Below are positions 1 through 7,000 of a stretch of 8,096 bases of DNA, in pieces. Below the pieces are notes generated by a model that was not told where the DNA came from, searched no databases, and saw nothing but the letters and a program-made list of their open reading frames with translations. Source of the DNA: Bacteroidales bacterium (GTDB lineage Bacteria; Bacteroidota; Bacteroidia; Bacteroidales; UBA932); contig JAFROA010000195.1 of the NCBI GenBank assembly GCA_017429885.1, forward strand, positions 1 to 8,096, given 5' to 3'. The position numbers and the translations under genes are program-made. Position 1 is the first letter of the stretch; each line of letters starts with the position of its first letter.

Positions 1-1
1 C

Positions 2-316
2 ACGTCCAAAATCATCGGCACTCTGCCCTGGTGCCTCTATGTATCAGCCATTTCCGCGGCTTTATACACCCTGCTGCTTTATCTGGAGAGACGTGATTGG
101 ACCGGGTGGTTCAAGCCAATCAGTCCCGCCGGAACAGCCACGCTCACGGTGTATATGATGCCGTATCTGTATTACGCCCTCTGGGTCGCATTCTCTCCGA
201 CTGTTCCCTCGTGGCTTGCCGGGGGAGTCGGGCTCATCAAGTGCGCCTTGTTCTCGCTGCTGTGCATAGCCTCCGCCTGGCTTCTCGGCAAGGCGGGGCT
301 AAAACTGAAAATATAG
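2..316 (+). CDS. C-terminal end of a DUF5009 / acyltransferase-like multi-pass membrane protein (5' truncated)
   Basis: An open frame runs in from the window edge and ends at TAG 314-316, giving 104 residues with no start. It is hydrophobic and shows about three membrane segments (residues ~4-28, ~46-64 and ~72-95), joined by a short loop with ERRDWTGWFKPISPAGT. The pattern W-F-K-P-I-x-P-A-G-T followed by Y-M-M-P-Y and a G-G-x-G-L-x-K motif near the end matches, from memory, the C-terminus of DUF5009 proteins. These are related to heparan-alpha-glucosaminide N-acetyltransferase-like proteins (COG4299) and common in Bacteroidales. The expected location is the inner membrane. An acyl-transfer role on sugars is inferred for the family and not shown here. 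Its stop lies only 5 bases from the stop of the oppositely oriented toxin gene. Confidence 0.75.
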   Translation, partial: TSKIIGTLPWCLYVSAISAALYTLLLYLERRDWTGWFKPISPAGTATLTVYMMPYLYYALWVAFSPTVPSWLAGGVGLIKCALFSLLCIASAWLLGKAGLKLKI

Positions 317-321
317 ATAGA

Positions 322-735
322 TTAACCGCTAACCAGCTGGACAAACTCTTTCGGGGTCTGGACCTGGAGGGTTGTGAAAGGCTTGATATGCTTTGTGTTA
401 GATGTGATAATAATGTCGCATAGATTCTCCTCGGCACAGGCTATCAATGCGGCGTCTTCAAAGTCGGGACAGTTGCTGGCAACGGCTTTGGATAAATTTG
501 ATTTGGTCAAAGGAAGCACATCTATAAAGGGCATTATGCGTCCTATAGCCGCTTGAAAGATGGTCAACGGTTTTTTCCGCGCGATATAAGAACAGTCAGT
601 GATTGACTGCGATGAGAGACAGACGTCAAGAAGTCCTTCCTTGGCTGCTTCAAAGATCAAAGCGGCACTCATGAAACCTTCCCTGGAATTATCCAGAAGG
701 TCGATAATGATGTTTGTGTCAAGAAATACTCTCAT
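322..735 (-). CDS. vapC: VapC-like toxin, PIN-domain endoribonuclease
   Basis: This 137-residue protein has the length and layout of a PIN-domain toxin. The N-terminus MRVFLDTNIIIDLL carries the first catalytic Asp (D6) in the typical D-T-N. D47 (in S-I-T-D-C) sits where the second acidic residue is expected. The C-terminal half has C-P-D-F-E-D-A-A-L (D91, D94) and then a hydrophobic strand ending I-I-T-S-N (111-113), where many homologues have T-R-D or T-R-N. In the family these acidic residues bind Mg2+ for RNA cleavage, often of tRNA; the target here is unknown. The start overlaps the antitoxin stop by 4 bases (ATGA on the minus strand), indicating translational coupling in one operon. The fold is intact, so the toxin is probably active unless held by its partner. 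The VapC subfamily is not resolved. Confidence 0.9.
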   Translation of the reverse strand: MRVFLDTNIIIDLLDNSREGFMSAALIFEAAKEGLLDVCLSSQSITDCSYIARKKPLTIFQAAIGRIMPFIDVLPLTKSNLSKAVASNCPDFEDAALIACAEENLCDIIITSNTKHIKPFTTLQVQTPKEFVQLVSG

Positions 736-1001
736 TTGGATAACAGGTAAGACAGCCGTTCATCCGCGGCGATTTCTTCTTCAGAATAATGGGGCAGTGT
801 GTTCCCGAGGGACAGGATCTCATTAGACACCTTGAATCCTTTTCCCAGAGAAGGATAGTCTGCTCCCGCAGCGGCCTCGAGGATAGTCTCAACATAACTG
901 TTGAACGATCGTTTCTGCCTCTTTGCCTTGATCTTCAAACGATTATAGAGATCCGGATCAAGCCGGAGTCCCGTTTGAACCTTTGTATTGACGGATTCCA
1001 T
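732..1001 (-). CDS. Ribbon-helix-helix antitoxin paired with the PIN toxin (VapB-like)
   Basis: This 89-residue protein is the first gene of the toxin-antitoxin operon. Residues ~8-45 (V-Q-T-G-L-R-L-D-P-D-L-Y followed by a basic helix K-I-K-A-K-R-Q-K-R-S-F-N-S-Y-V-E) read as a ribbon-helix-helix DNA-binding domain of the Arc/MetJ type: a short strand, helix, turn at R-S-F-N, then a second helix. The tail (~46-89) is acidic and ends Y-S-E-E-E-I-A-A-D-E-R-L-S-Y-L-L-S-K; by family precedent it wraps and neutralises the toxin. A dimer would be expected to bind the repeats at 1002-1062 and repress its own operon. The start is ATG at 999-1001 with no Shine-Dalgarno but an A/T-rich leader. The toxin start overlaps its stop. 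The exact antitoxin family is uncertain. Confidence 0.85.
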   Translation of the reverse strand: MESVNTKVQTGLRLDPDLYNRLKIKAKRQKRSFNSYVETILEAAAGADYPSLGKGFKVSNEILSLGNTLPHYSEEEIAADERLSYLLSK

Positions 1002-1062
1002 AAAATGTTATCATTTTCACAAATATACAATAAAATGATAACAATATCGTATTTTGATAACA
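1002..1062 (-). promoter_or_regulatory. Promoter and probable autoregulatory operator of the toxin-antitoxin operon
   Basis: TGTTATCATTTT at 1006-1017 is repeated as a perfect 12-base inverted copy at 1032-1043. The core TGATAACA occurs a third time at 1055-1062, 19 bases from the copy at 1036-1043. The first site also has its own dyad, AAAATG (1002-1007) and CATTTT (1012-1017). Between the two 12-base arms the minus strand reads TATATTTG (1020-1027), a match to the Bacteroidetes -7 element TAnnTTTG. Transcription would start near 1013-1016, giving a leader of only about 12-15 bases before the ATG. No convincing -33 TTTG is seen. Repressor binding here would cover both the -7 box and the start site. 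The repeats are read directly from the sequence; the operator function is inferred. Confidence 0.7.
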
Positions 1063-1126
1063 TAATAAGGCGAATAAAGCAATTTATGTCGCTTTAAGGG
1101 TAAAAGAGTTCTAAATCGGCTGATTA

Positions 1127-1158
1127 TTTCAGTAAGCTGTTTTAATTGGTTACCTTTG
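1127..1158 (+). promoter_or_regulatory. Putative Bacteroidetes-type promoter for the PepSY-like lipoprotein gene
   Basis: TACCTTTG at 1151-1158 matches the -7 consensus TAnnTTTG. TTTC at 1127-1130 lies 20 bases upstream and is one mismatch from the -33 TTTG. Transcription would begin near 1162-1165, leaving 7-10 bases before the first ATG (1172) or about 20 before the second in-frame ATG (1184). Confidence 0.6.
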
Positions 1159-1171
1159 CGGCCCTTTTAAA

Positions 1172-2137
1172 ATGACAGGCAAAATGATCAAGAATTTATC
1201 TGTTCACAGCATTGTATCGCTATTTCTGAGCTTCGCGATTGGTATGTTTGTACTGGCGGGATGCGACAAGTCGGATCCTGAGCCTTACGATCCCATTCCC
1301 GAGATCGTCCTTAACGATTTTAACAACCGTTATCCCGGAGCGACTCTCCTGAATGACCATTTCAGAGAGAACACCGAGGGCTGGGCTGAGTTGAAATTCA
1401 TTGATTCAGACGGAATCAAAGGTACGGCTCACTACAAAGACTGTCTCTGGATGATGACCAATAAGGAATTCTCGAAAAAGGATTTCCTGCTTCAGATTCC
1501 TCGCAAGGTGGCAAGGACCTATGTCGGAACCGGGGTGGAAAATGAAGATTATTCATCTAATCAATTTTATGTGATGGAGATTTCCCGTCGTGGAATGGAC
1601 AGGAAACAATATGAATTTCATTTTGATGTCCCGCTTAAGTGCAACCATTCTCTTGACGACATAGTTCACCGGGACGACACTATTGTGATCTGCGAAGACG
1701 GGACTCTTTTATATGTTGCCTTTGCGGGCGGTGTCAATCCATCATACTGGTGGAAGGACATTTCTACCTCTTTGGAGCGTATCAAAGGGAGGTTTCCCGG
1801 AGCGGAAATTCTTGGTTCAATGAACCTTCATGGAGATAACCTGGTGTTTATCTTTGATGAAGGATTAGTCAAAACCGCTTATTCCCGTCAGGGACGGGAC
1901 TGGGCTTGGACGGAAACCCGTTACAAAGAAGAAGACCCCTCTGTTATTTCTGAATACGCCCAAAAGGTAAAGACAGCGTTCTTGAATAAGAATGAAGGCT
2001 ATAGGTTCACATCTTTGTACAACATTGAGAGAGAGGACGGCCGGTTCTTCGGTCTTGAGTTCGAGAAAGGAGAAAGAAACTACACTGACGATATGGACTG
2101 GGAATCATCCCTGCTTTATGTCCCTGTCAATAAGTGA
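1172..2137 (+). CDS. Secreted lipoprotein with two tandem PepSY-like units (function unknown)
   Basis: This 321-residue protein begins with a lipoprotein signal sequence: a Lys-containing n-region, a hydrophobic stretch at ~13-28 and the lipobox L-A-G-C with Cys31. It should be anchored to the inner or outer membrane. The mature part contains two copies of a Bacteroidetes PepSY-like (beta-lactamase-inhibitor-like) pattern. Unit 1 spans ~44-183 (F-N-N-R-Y-P-G-A at 50-57, then W-A-E-L-K-F, A-H-Y and I-P-R-K-V-A at 109-114). Unit 2 spans ~198-318 (K-G-R-F-P-G-A at 205-211, W-A-W-T-E-T at 244-249, then Y-A-Q-K-V-K-T-A-F). Family members I recall are usually single-unit periplasmic proteins of about 150 residues with unknown roles. 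A second in-frame ATG (Met5, base 1184) gives a more typical signal peptide and leader, so the true start may be there. The gene stands alone, divergent from the toxin-antitoxin operon and convergent with the transporter. Confidence 0.75.
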   Translation: MTGKMIKNLSVHSIVSLFLSFAIGMFVLAGCDKSDPEPYDPIPEIVLNDFNNRYPGATLLNDHFRENTEGWAELKFIDSDGIKGTAHYKDCLWMMTNKEFSKKDFLLQIPRKVARTYVGTGVENEDYSSNQFYVMEISRRGMDRKQYEFHFDVPLKCNHSLDDIVHRDDTIVICEDGTLLYVAFAGGVNPSYWWKDISTSLERIKGRFPGAEILGSMNLHGDNLVFIFDEGLVKTAYSRQGRDWAWTETRYKEEDPSVISEYAQKVKTAFLNKNEGYRFTSLYNIEREDGRFFGLEFEKGERNYTDDMDWESSLLYVPVNK

Positions 2138-2194
2138 TTTTTGGTTCTGATATAGATTCCTGTTATGGAAGTTATTGGTTATCAACATAAAACG

Positions 2195-2232
2195 AATCTA
2201 ACGGTGCCGATTTCGGGACCGTTAGATTGTTT
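2195..2232. terminator. Bidirectional terminator-like hairpin between convergent genes
   Basis: AATCTAACGGT (2195-2205) pairs perfectly with ACCGTTAGATT (2218-2228), an 11-base stem with a 12-base loop in which GCCGA/TTTCGG can pair partly. On the plus strand TGTTT follows; on the minus strand CGTTTT follows. Both T-tracts are short. The position, after the lipoprotein gene and downstream of the transporter on the other strand, suits termination of both transcripts. No other function is evident. Confidence 0.75.
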
Positions 2233-2268
2233 AAAGAGGTGATTATAAAGTGTTTCTGTAACAGGCGC

Positions 2269-2325
2269 GGATCCTTCGCTTCACTCAGGATGACAGGCAA
2301 GGGGCTCAGGATGACAGCCGAGGGG
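2269..2325. repeat. Short dispersed-type repeat with two 21-base tandem units
   Basis: GGATCCTTCGCTTCACTC at 2269-2286 runs into two consecutive 21-base units, 2284-2304 and 2305-2325, which agree at 19 of 21 positions (differences at unit positions 14 and 16). Each unit begins CTCAGGATGACAG and ends AGGGG. ATCCT (2271-2275) can pair with AGGAT (2287-2291). The second unit ends one base before the transporter stop codon (2327-2329). From memory, the core GATCCTTCGCTTC-CTCAGGATGACA recurs in intergenic regions of many bacterial genomes. No coding role is seen. It would be transcribed in the 3' untranslated region of the uronate operon. Confidence 0.6.
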
Positions 2326-2326
2326 C

Positions 2327-3778
2327 TTACAGTTCAACAGGCGTGTACTTCGGGACAAGGACACGCATGATCATCCAAGCGAGAAGGTAGGCTATTCCGC
2401 AGAAACAGAACACCATGAAGTAACCGGCCGGTTTGCCCTCGAATCCGAGGAAGCGGAAGGCTGATCCAGCGTTCTCAGCATAGGTAAACAGGTTACCAGC
2501 GACCTTCTGGATAATCATCGATCCGACACCTCCAGCCATAGCGCCGATTCCGGTGATAGTCGCGATAGCGCCCTTCGGGAACATATCACCGACAGTCGAG
2601 AAGATATTCGCCGACCAGGCCTGGTGCCCCGCAGCGGCGAGTCCGATAAGGACAGCCGGCCACCAAGGAGAATTGAAATGGACTCCAAGTGGCTGGGCGA
2701 AGAGGGAACAGAGCGGAAGGAATGCGAAAAGAAGCATCGCCAGCATACGCCCTGAATAGGGATGCATTCCCTTCTTCTCGACAAAGAGCTTCGGCAGGTA
2801 ACCGCCAATCAGGGAAACAACCGTCACTATGGCGTACAGGGTGAAAATCAAAGCCTGTCCTCTCAACGAGGTGGCCGGGGCGCCGAACTGGTTGCTGAAA
2901 TATGACGGAGCCCAGAAAAGGAAGAACCACCAAACGCCATCGGTCAGGAATTTACCAACTATGAAAGACCATGTCTGACGGAACTTGAACGCCTGGACGA
3001 AAGGAATGCTCTTCTCCTGAGCTAGAGCGGCTTTCTCGGCTTCGTCAGCGGCATCGTCCTGCAGGATATATTCCAGCTCATTCTCGTTAACATGCTTGCT
3101 CTTTTCGGGTTTGTCATACATGAAGTTCCAGAAGAACATCCAGATGAAGCCCAGTCCACCGATGATGATGAAAGCCCATTCCCAGCCGAGAGCCTTAGCC
3201 AGCGGCGGGATGCAAAGAGGGGCGGCAAGAGCGCCCACGGAAGCTCCTGCATTGAAAATTGACGTGGCGAAGGCCCTGTCCTTTTTCGGGAAATACTCGG
3301 CTGTCACCTTGATTGCGGCCGGGAAGTTGCCCGCCTCACCGAGAGCAAGTATACCACGGCATAACAGGAATAAATACACCGATGTGGTCGCGACTGCCAA
3401 TGCCGCATTCGATCCGGCCTCAACGGCCCTCATCGCGGCGACAGAATCAAAGCCACCCATGTGGGCGGTGGCCCAACCGCAGGCGGCGTGCATCACGGCA
3501 CCTGCTGACCATACACCGATAGCGATCAAATAGCCCTTCTTGGTGCCCATCCAATCCACGAACTTGCCGGCGAAAAGGCAAGCGATAGCGTATAAGATGG
3601 AGAAGAAGGACGTGATCGTACCATAGTTGGCGTCGGACCAATGGAACTCCGGCTTGATGAATTCCTCGTATGTCAGCGAAAGTACCTGACGGTCAAGGTA
3701 GTTTACTGTTGTTGCGACAAATAGAAGGCTGCAAATCCACCATCTCCAATTGGTCATCAGCTTGTTCTGTGTCGACAT
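2327..3778 (-). CDS. exuT: ExuT-like hexuronate transporter, major facilitator superfamily
   Basis: This 483-residue inner-membrane protein is a member of the anion:cation symporter branch of the MFS, expected to import glucuronate and/or galacturonate with protons. The N-terminus W-R-W-W-I-C leads into TM1 with N-Y-L-D-R (26-30); an Arg here is typical for binding the sugar carboxylate. An MFS motif-A-like loop F-V-D-W-M-G-T-K-K-G lies at 73-82. G-E-A-G-N-F-P-A-A-I-K at 147-157 is the hallmark of the hexuronate transporter group. A long segment between TM3 and TM4 (~101-138) fits Bacteroidetes members I recall. N-I-F-S-T-V-G-D-M-F-P-K (391-402) is the second conserved signature in the C-terminal half. 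It is the last gene of the operon, its ATG one base after the kdgA stop. The gene neighbours support a uronate substrate, but which uronate cannot be told. Confidence 0.9.
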   Translation of the reverse strand: MSTQNKLMTNWRWWICSLLFVATTVNYLDRQVLSLTYEEFIKPEFHWSDANYGTITSFFSILYAIACLFAGKFVDWMGTKKGYLIAIGVWSAGAVMHAACGWATAHMGGFDSVAAMRAVEAGSNAALAVATTSVYLFLLCRGILALGEAGNFPAAIKVTAEYFPKKDRAFATSIFNAGASVGALAAPLCIPPLAKALGWEWAFIIIGGLGFIWMFFWNFMYDKPEKSKHVNENELEYILQDDAADEAEKAALAQEKSIPFVQAFKFRQTWSFIVGKFLTDGVWWFFLFWAPSYFSNQFGAPATSLRGQALIFTLYAIVTVVSLIGGYLPKLFVEKKGMHPYSGRMLAMLLFAFLPLCSLFAQPLGVHFNSPWWPAVLIGLAAAGHQAWSANIFSTVGDMFPKGAIATITGIGAMAGGVGSMIIQKVAGNLFTYAENAGSAFRFLGFEGKPAGYFMVFCFCGIAYLLAWMIMRVLVPKYTPVEL

Positions 3779-3779
3779 A

Positions 3780-4445
3780 TTATCTCAATGATTTTATAAT
3801 CTCTAACGCTCCGGCGCAAAGCTCGGATATCTTCCCCCAATCTCCGGCGGCGATAACGTCTTTCGGGAACAAGTTGGATCCCATTCCAACGCAAGTGACC
3901 CCAGCCTTGAACCAGGCCTCAAGGTTTTCCTTTGTTGGTTTAACTCCACCTGTCACCATAATCTGGCTCCAAGGCATAGGAGCTTTTATTCCCTTTACGA
4001 AAGCCGGTCCGAGAACATCTCCGGGGAACACCTTGCAAATGTCGCAACCAGCCTCCTGGGCGGCACCAATCTCGCTTGGGGTTGCGCAGCCTGGGCAATA
4101 AGGGATGAGCCTGCGGTTACAGACAGGTGCCACGGCGGGATTGAAGAGAGGTCCCACCACGAAATTGGCCCCCAACTGGATATACATCGCGGCAGTGCCG
4201 GGATCGACAACGGATCCGATTCCCATTATCATACCAGGAAGCTCCTTATTGGCGTATTTAACAAGTTCTCCGAACACCTCCTGGGCGAAATCTCCCCTGT
4301 TGGTGAATTCAAAAGCTCTCACGCCGCCATCATAACAAGCCTTGAGTACCTTTTTGGAGGTTTCGAGGTCGGCATTATAGAAGACCGGGACCATCCCCGT
4401 CTCCTTCATGGTCTGAATGACTTGTAACTTGGTGTATTTTGCCAT
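3780..4445 (-). CDS. kdgA: 2-dehydro-3-deoxyphosphogluconate (KDPG) aldolase
   Basis: This 221-residue cytoplasmic class I aldolase splits 2-keto-3-deoxy-6-phosphogluconate into pyruvate and glyceraldehyde 3-phosphate, the last step of uronate breakdown. The TIM-barrel motifs of the KDPG/KHG family are present: F-E-F-T-N-R (45-50) with the catalytic Glu46 and Arg50, G-I-G-S-V (75-79), P-G-C-A-T-P-S-E (118-125), the Schiff-base Lys138 in C-K-V-F-P, T-G-G-V (165-168) for phosphate binding, and G-M-G-S-N-L (187-192). Length is close to the usual ~205-220. It lies 17 bases after kdgK and one base before the transporter start, so all are probably co-transcribed. Some family members also act on 4-hydroxy-2-oxoglutarate or on 6-phospho-galactonate substrates, but the adjacent kdgK favours KDPG. 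No Shine-Dalgarno is seen; the leader is A/T-rich. Confidence 0.93.
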   Translation of the reverse strand: MAKYTKLQVIQTMKETGMVPVFYNADLETSKKVLKACYDGGVRAFEFTNRGDFAQEVFGELVKYANKELPGMIMGIGSVVDPGTAAMYIQLGANFVVGPLFNPAVAPVCNRRLIPYCPGCATPSEIGAAQEAGCDICKVFPGDVLGPAFVKGIKAPMPWSQIMVTGGVKPTKENLEAWFKAGVTCVGMGSNLFPKDVIAAGDWGKISELCAGALEIIKSLR

Positions 4446-4462
4446 AAATAATTCAATATTAG

Positions 4463-5503
4463 TTAGCGGGACACTCGGCCGGAACCGTCTCCCTTCATGA
4501 GATTCTCAACCTCGGCGACCGTGACCTGATTGAAGTCTCCGAATATTGTATGTTTGAGGCAGGATGCTGCCACCGCGAAGTTCAGGGCCTTCTGGTCGTC
4601 TCCCGCGAAAGTCAACAGGCCGTAGATAAGACCTCCCATGAAACTGTCGCCACCCCCGACCCTGTCTACGATGTGGGTTATATCGTAACGAGGCGACTGA
4701 TAGAGTGTCTTCCCGTCCCAAAGTACACCTCCCCAAGTGTTGTGGTTGGCATTTATAGAACCGCGGAGGGTAATAATAACCTTCCTGGCCCTGGGGAACC
4801 TGGTCATCAACTGTTCGCCCACGCTCTGGAACCTCCTTTGGTCAATAGCGCCTCCGGTCGCCGTCACATCAAATCCTTCCGGTTTGATTCCGAACACCTT
4901 GTCAGCATCCTCCTCGTTGCCAAGGATGATGTCGCAACCTTCCACAAGTGCGGGCATAATCTCGGAAGCTTTCTTGCCATATTTCCAGAGATTCTTGCGG
5001 TAGTTGAGGTCGCAAGAGACCGTGACTCCCAAGCGGTTGGCAGCTTTGATCGCCTCCAGACACACATCAGCGGCGCCCTGGCTTAAAGCCGGGGTTATTC
5101 CGGTCCAGTGGAACCAGTCCGCACCTTCGAAAACCTTGTCCCAGTCAATCATTCCGGTCTCGATGGTCGAGATTGCCGAATGAGCCCTGTCATAGACCAC
5201 CTTGCTCGACCGGGCGACCGCACCTGTCTCCAGGAAATATATTCCCAGACGCTCGCCGCCGAAGACACAGAAGTCGGTCCCTACACCATAGGAATGGAGG
5301 TCTCGGATGCAACTCTTAGCTATGTCATTCTCCGGAAAGCGGGTGACGAATTGGACATTCATTCCATAATTGGCCAGAGAGACCGCCACATTGGCCTCAC
5401 CTCCACCGAATGTGGCGTCAAACTGTTTTGCCTGGGAGAAACGGAGGTAACCTGGCGTCGATAGACGGAGCATTATCTCTCCGAATGTGATGATTCTGGG
5501 CAT
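4463..5503 (-). CDS. kdgK: 2-dehydro-3-deoxygluconokinase (KDG kinase), PfkB/ribokinase family
   Basis: This 346-residue cytoplasmic kinase phosphorylates 2-keto-3-deoxygluconate with ATP to KDPG, the substrate of the next gene. The PfkB features are in order: N-terminal strand [11 protein letters not shown] (4-14), sugar-binding G-G-G-E-A-N-V-A (33-40), D-L-N-Y-R (165-169), G-N-E-E-D-A (195-200), and the C-terminal signature D-R-V-G-G-G-D-S-F (280-288) with the catalytic base Asp286 and anion-hole glycines. Length is normal for Bacteroidetes KdgK. The start is the ATG at 5501-5503, 5 bases after the uxaC stop, and the frame before it is untranslated in this phase. Other ribokinase-type specificities are possible on sequence alone, but flanking by uxaC and kdgA makes KDG the clear choice. 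Confidence 0.92.
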   Translation of the reverse strand: MPRIITFGEIMLRLSTPGYLRFSQAKQFDATFGGGEANVAVSLANYGMNVQFVTRFPENDIAKSCIRDLHSYGVGTDFCVFGGERLGIYFLETGAVARSSKVVYDRAHSAISTIETGMIDWDKVFEGADWFHWTGITPALSQGAADVCLEAIKAANRLGVTVSCDLNYRKNLWKYGKKASEIMPALVEGCDIILGNEEDADKVFGIKPEGFDVTATGGAIDQRRFQSVGEQLMTRFPRARKVIITLRGSINANHNTWGGVLWDGKTLYQSPRYDITHIVDRVGGGDSFMGGLIYGLLTFAGDDQKALNFAVAASCLKHTIFGDFNQVTVAEVENLMKGDGSGRVSR

Positions 5504-5508
5504 AAATA

Positions 5509-6924
5509 TCAGAAATTGAAATAGTTCTTGGCGTTATTGTAGCTGATGTCTTCCACCATCTTTCCGATAAAGTCGATCTCTGAGGCAGGCAGTCTTCCAC
5601 TCTCCACGTCCTTTCCGATCACGTCGCAGAGAATACGGCGGAAGTACTCGTGACGAGGGTAGCTGATAAAGCTGCGGCTGTCAGTGAGCATTCCCACGAA
5701 CCGGCTGAGCAAGCCTTGAGAGGAAAGGGCGTTTATCTGCTTGCGCATGCCATCCTCCTGATCCAGGAACCACCAAGCGGCACCAAACTGCATCTTCCCA
5801 GGGAATGTTCCATCGTTGAAAGTGTATGCCATGGACGTCATGACTTCATTGTCCTTAGGATTGAGGCAATACAGTATTGTCTTGGCTAATTTGTCCTCCG
5901 AAGCGAGACGGTCGAAAAAGCGATGTCCGGCGACTGCGACGGGGAGATCATGGATAGCATCATAACCCGTGTCCGGACCGACCAGGTTAAACATCTTAGT
6001 GTTATTATTCCTGATGGCTCCGACGTGGAACTGTTGTGCCCAACCGGACTCGGCGTCCATGACAGCCATGTCATGGAGGAAGGCGCTGCGGAACTTTTCA
6101 AGCTCTCTCGGCCCAGGAGCCTTTCCAAGCAATACTTTCTTGAATATCAGCTCAATCTCAAACTGGGTGTAGTCCGCCCCGTAGAAGGTGTCCATTCCGT
6201 GATCCGACAGCTTACAACCCCTTGAGGCAAAGAAATCGTGGCGTTTCTGCAGAGCCTCGATCAAATCAGTGTAAGAATCTATGTTCTTGTCTGCCGCCTC
6301 ACCTAATTTCTTCAGGTATTCTTTATAGCTCTGTGGATTTTCCACGGCCATGGCCTTATCGGGCCTCCAGGCGGGTAACACCTTGGTACCGAACGGCTTC
6401 TCCGCGATCATCTTGTGCCAGCGAAGATCGTCGGCCGGGTCGTCTGTCGTACAAACCACCTCAACTCCGAACTTGCGGATGAGGGCCTGGCCACGATATT
6501 CCTCGGTCGCCAATTTGGCGTTGCACTCCTCGAATATCTCCCTCGCGGTTTTAGGACTCAATAGTTTTTCTATCCCGAAAACCCTGCTGAGTTCCAAATG
6601 CGTCCAATGATAGAGAGGGTTCCGCATGGTATAGGGAACGGTCTCGGCCCATTTCTCGAATGTCTCCCATGGGGTTTTGGTCCCTCCGGTGATATAATCC
6701 TCCGGTACCCCGTTCGCCCTCATCGCGCGCCACTTGTAATGGTCACCCGCATGGCCGTCCACAAGCCAAAGTTGGGTAATATCCCTGAACTGGACGTTTT
6801 CAGCTATCTGCTGGGGAACAAGGTGGCAGTGATAATCGATGATCGGTTGTTTTTCCGCATGCTCATGATACAGCTTTCGGGCGGTGTCATTTCCAAGCAT
6901 GAAATCTTTGTTGATGAATGTCAT
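5509..6924 (-). CDS. uxaC: Glucuronate (uronate) isomerase
   Basis: UxaC is the first enzyme of hexuronate catabolism, converting glucuronate to fructuronate and galacturonate to tagaturonate in the cytoplasm. From the ATG at 6922-6924 the product is 471 residues, normal for the family. An upstream in-frame TTG at 6934-6936 would add only 4 residues and is less likely. Amidohydrolase-fold features are present: D-Y-H-C-H (30-34) for metal binding, V-C-T-T-D-D-P (157-163), D-H-G-M (241-244), G-A-I-R-N-N-N-T-K-M-F (302-312), G-P-D-T-G-Y-D and the C-terminal T-D-S-R-S-F (414-419) with S-Y-P-R-H-E-Y-F-R-R. One oddity is W-L-V-D-G-H-A-G-D-H-Y-K-W near residue 53, where relatives I recall read W-L-x-G-D-H-Y-K-W, an apparent insertion of about four residues. 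It is the promoter-proximal gene of the four-gene operon. Confidence 0.95.
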   Translation of the reverse strand: MTFINKDFMLGNDTARKLYHEHAEKQPIIDYHCHLVPQQIAENVQFRDITQLWLVDGHAGDHYKWRAMRANGVPEDYITGGTKTPWETFEKWAETVPYTMRNPLYHWTHLELSRVFGIEKLLSPKTAREIFEECNAKLATEEYRGQALIRKFGVEVVCTTDDPADDLRWHKMIAEKPFGTKVLPAWRPDKAMAVENPQSYKEYLKKLGEAADKNIDSYTDLIEALQKRHDFFASRGCKLSDHGMDTFYGADYTQFEIELIFKKVLLGKAPGPRELEKFRSAFLHDMAVMDAESGWAQQFHVGAIRNNNTKMFNLVGPDTGYDAIHDLPVAVAGHRFFDRLASEDKLAKTILYCLNPKDNEVMTSMAYTFNDGTFPGKMQFGAAWWFLDQEDGMRKQINALSSQGLLSRFVGMLTDSRSFISYPRHEYFRRILCDVIGKDVESGRLPASEIDFIGKMVEDISYNNAKNYFNF

Positions 6925-6966
6925 TTGTGAGATCAATTATGGTTGACGCATTTTTTTGACTACATA

Positions 6967-7000
6967 CAAAAATACAAATGTTTTGCTATTATGGTGCAAA
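6967..7000 (-). promoter_or_regulatory. Putative promoter of the uronate operon (uxaC-kdgK-kdgA-exuT)
   Basis: On the minus strand TATTTTTG (plus positions 6967-6974) matches the -7 element TAnnTTTG. TTTG (6997-7000) lies 22 bases upstream as a -33 candidate, one base longer than the usual 19-21. Transcription would begin near 6960-6963, giving a leader of roughly 36-39 bases before the uxaC ATG. The promoter overlaps the divergent one serving the CotH gene. No regulator gene lies in the window. Confidence 0.6.

Noticed and set aside
97..423. A 108-residue plus-strand open frame
   Set aside because: It is out of phase with the well-supported membrane protein end (2-316) and runs antisense into the toxin gene; no domain is recognisable.
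1075..1096. Small hairpin TAAAGC / GCTTTA between the toxin-antitoxin promoter and the lipoprotein promoter
   Set aside because: A 6-base A/T-rich stem with a 10-base loop and no T-tract is expected by chance in such sequence.
3096..3533. A 145-residue open frame on the plus strand
   Set aside because: It is a shadow antisense to the transporter gene, with no promoter and composition explained by the opposite strand.
4550..5086. A 178-residue open frame on the plus strand
   Set aside because: It lies wholly antisense inside kdgK, whose motifs are intact; the antisense protein shows no recognisable domain.
6925..6936. TTG start for UxaC, adding four residues
   Set aside because: The ATG at 6922-6924 gives the usual family N-terminus and length, and no ribosome-binding signal favours the TTG.
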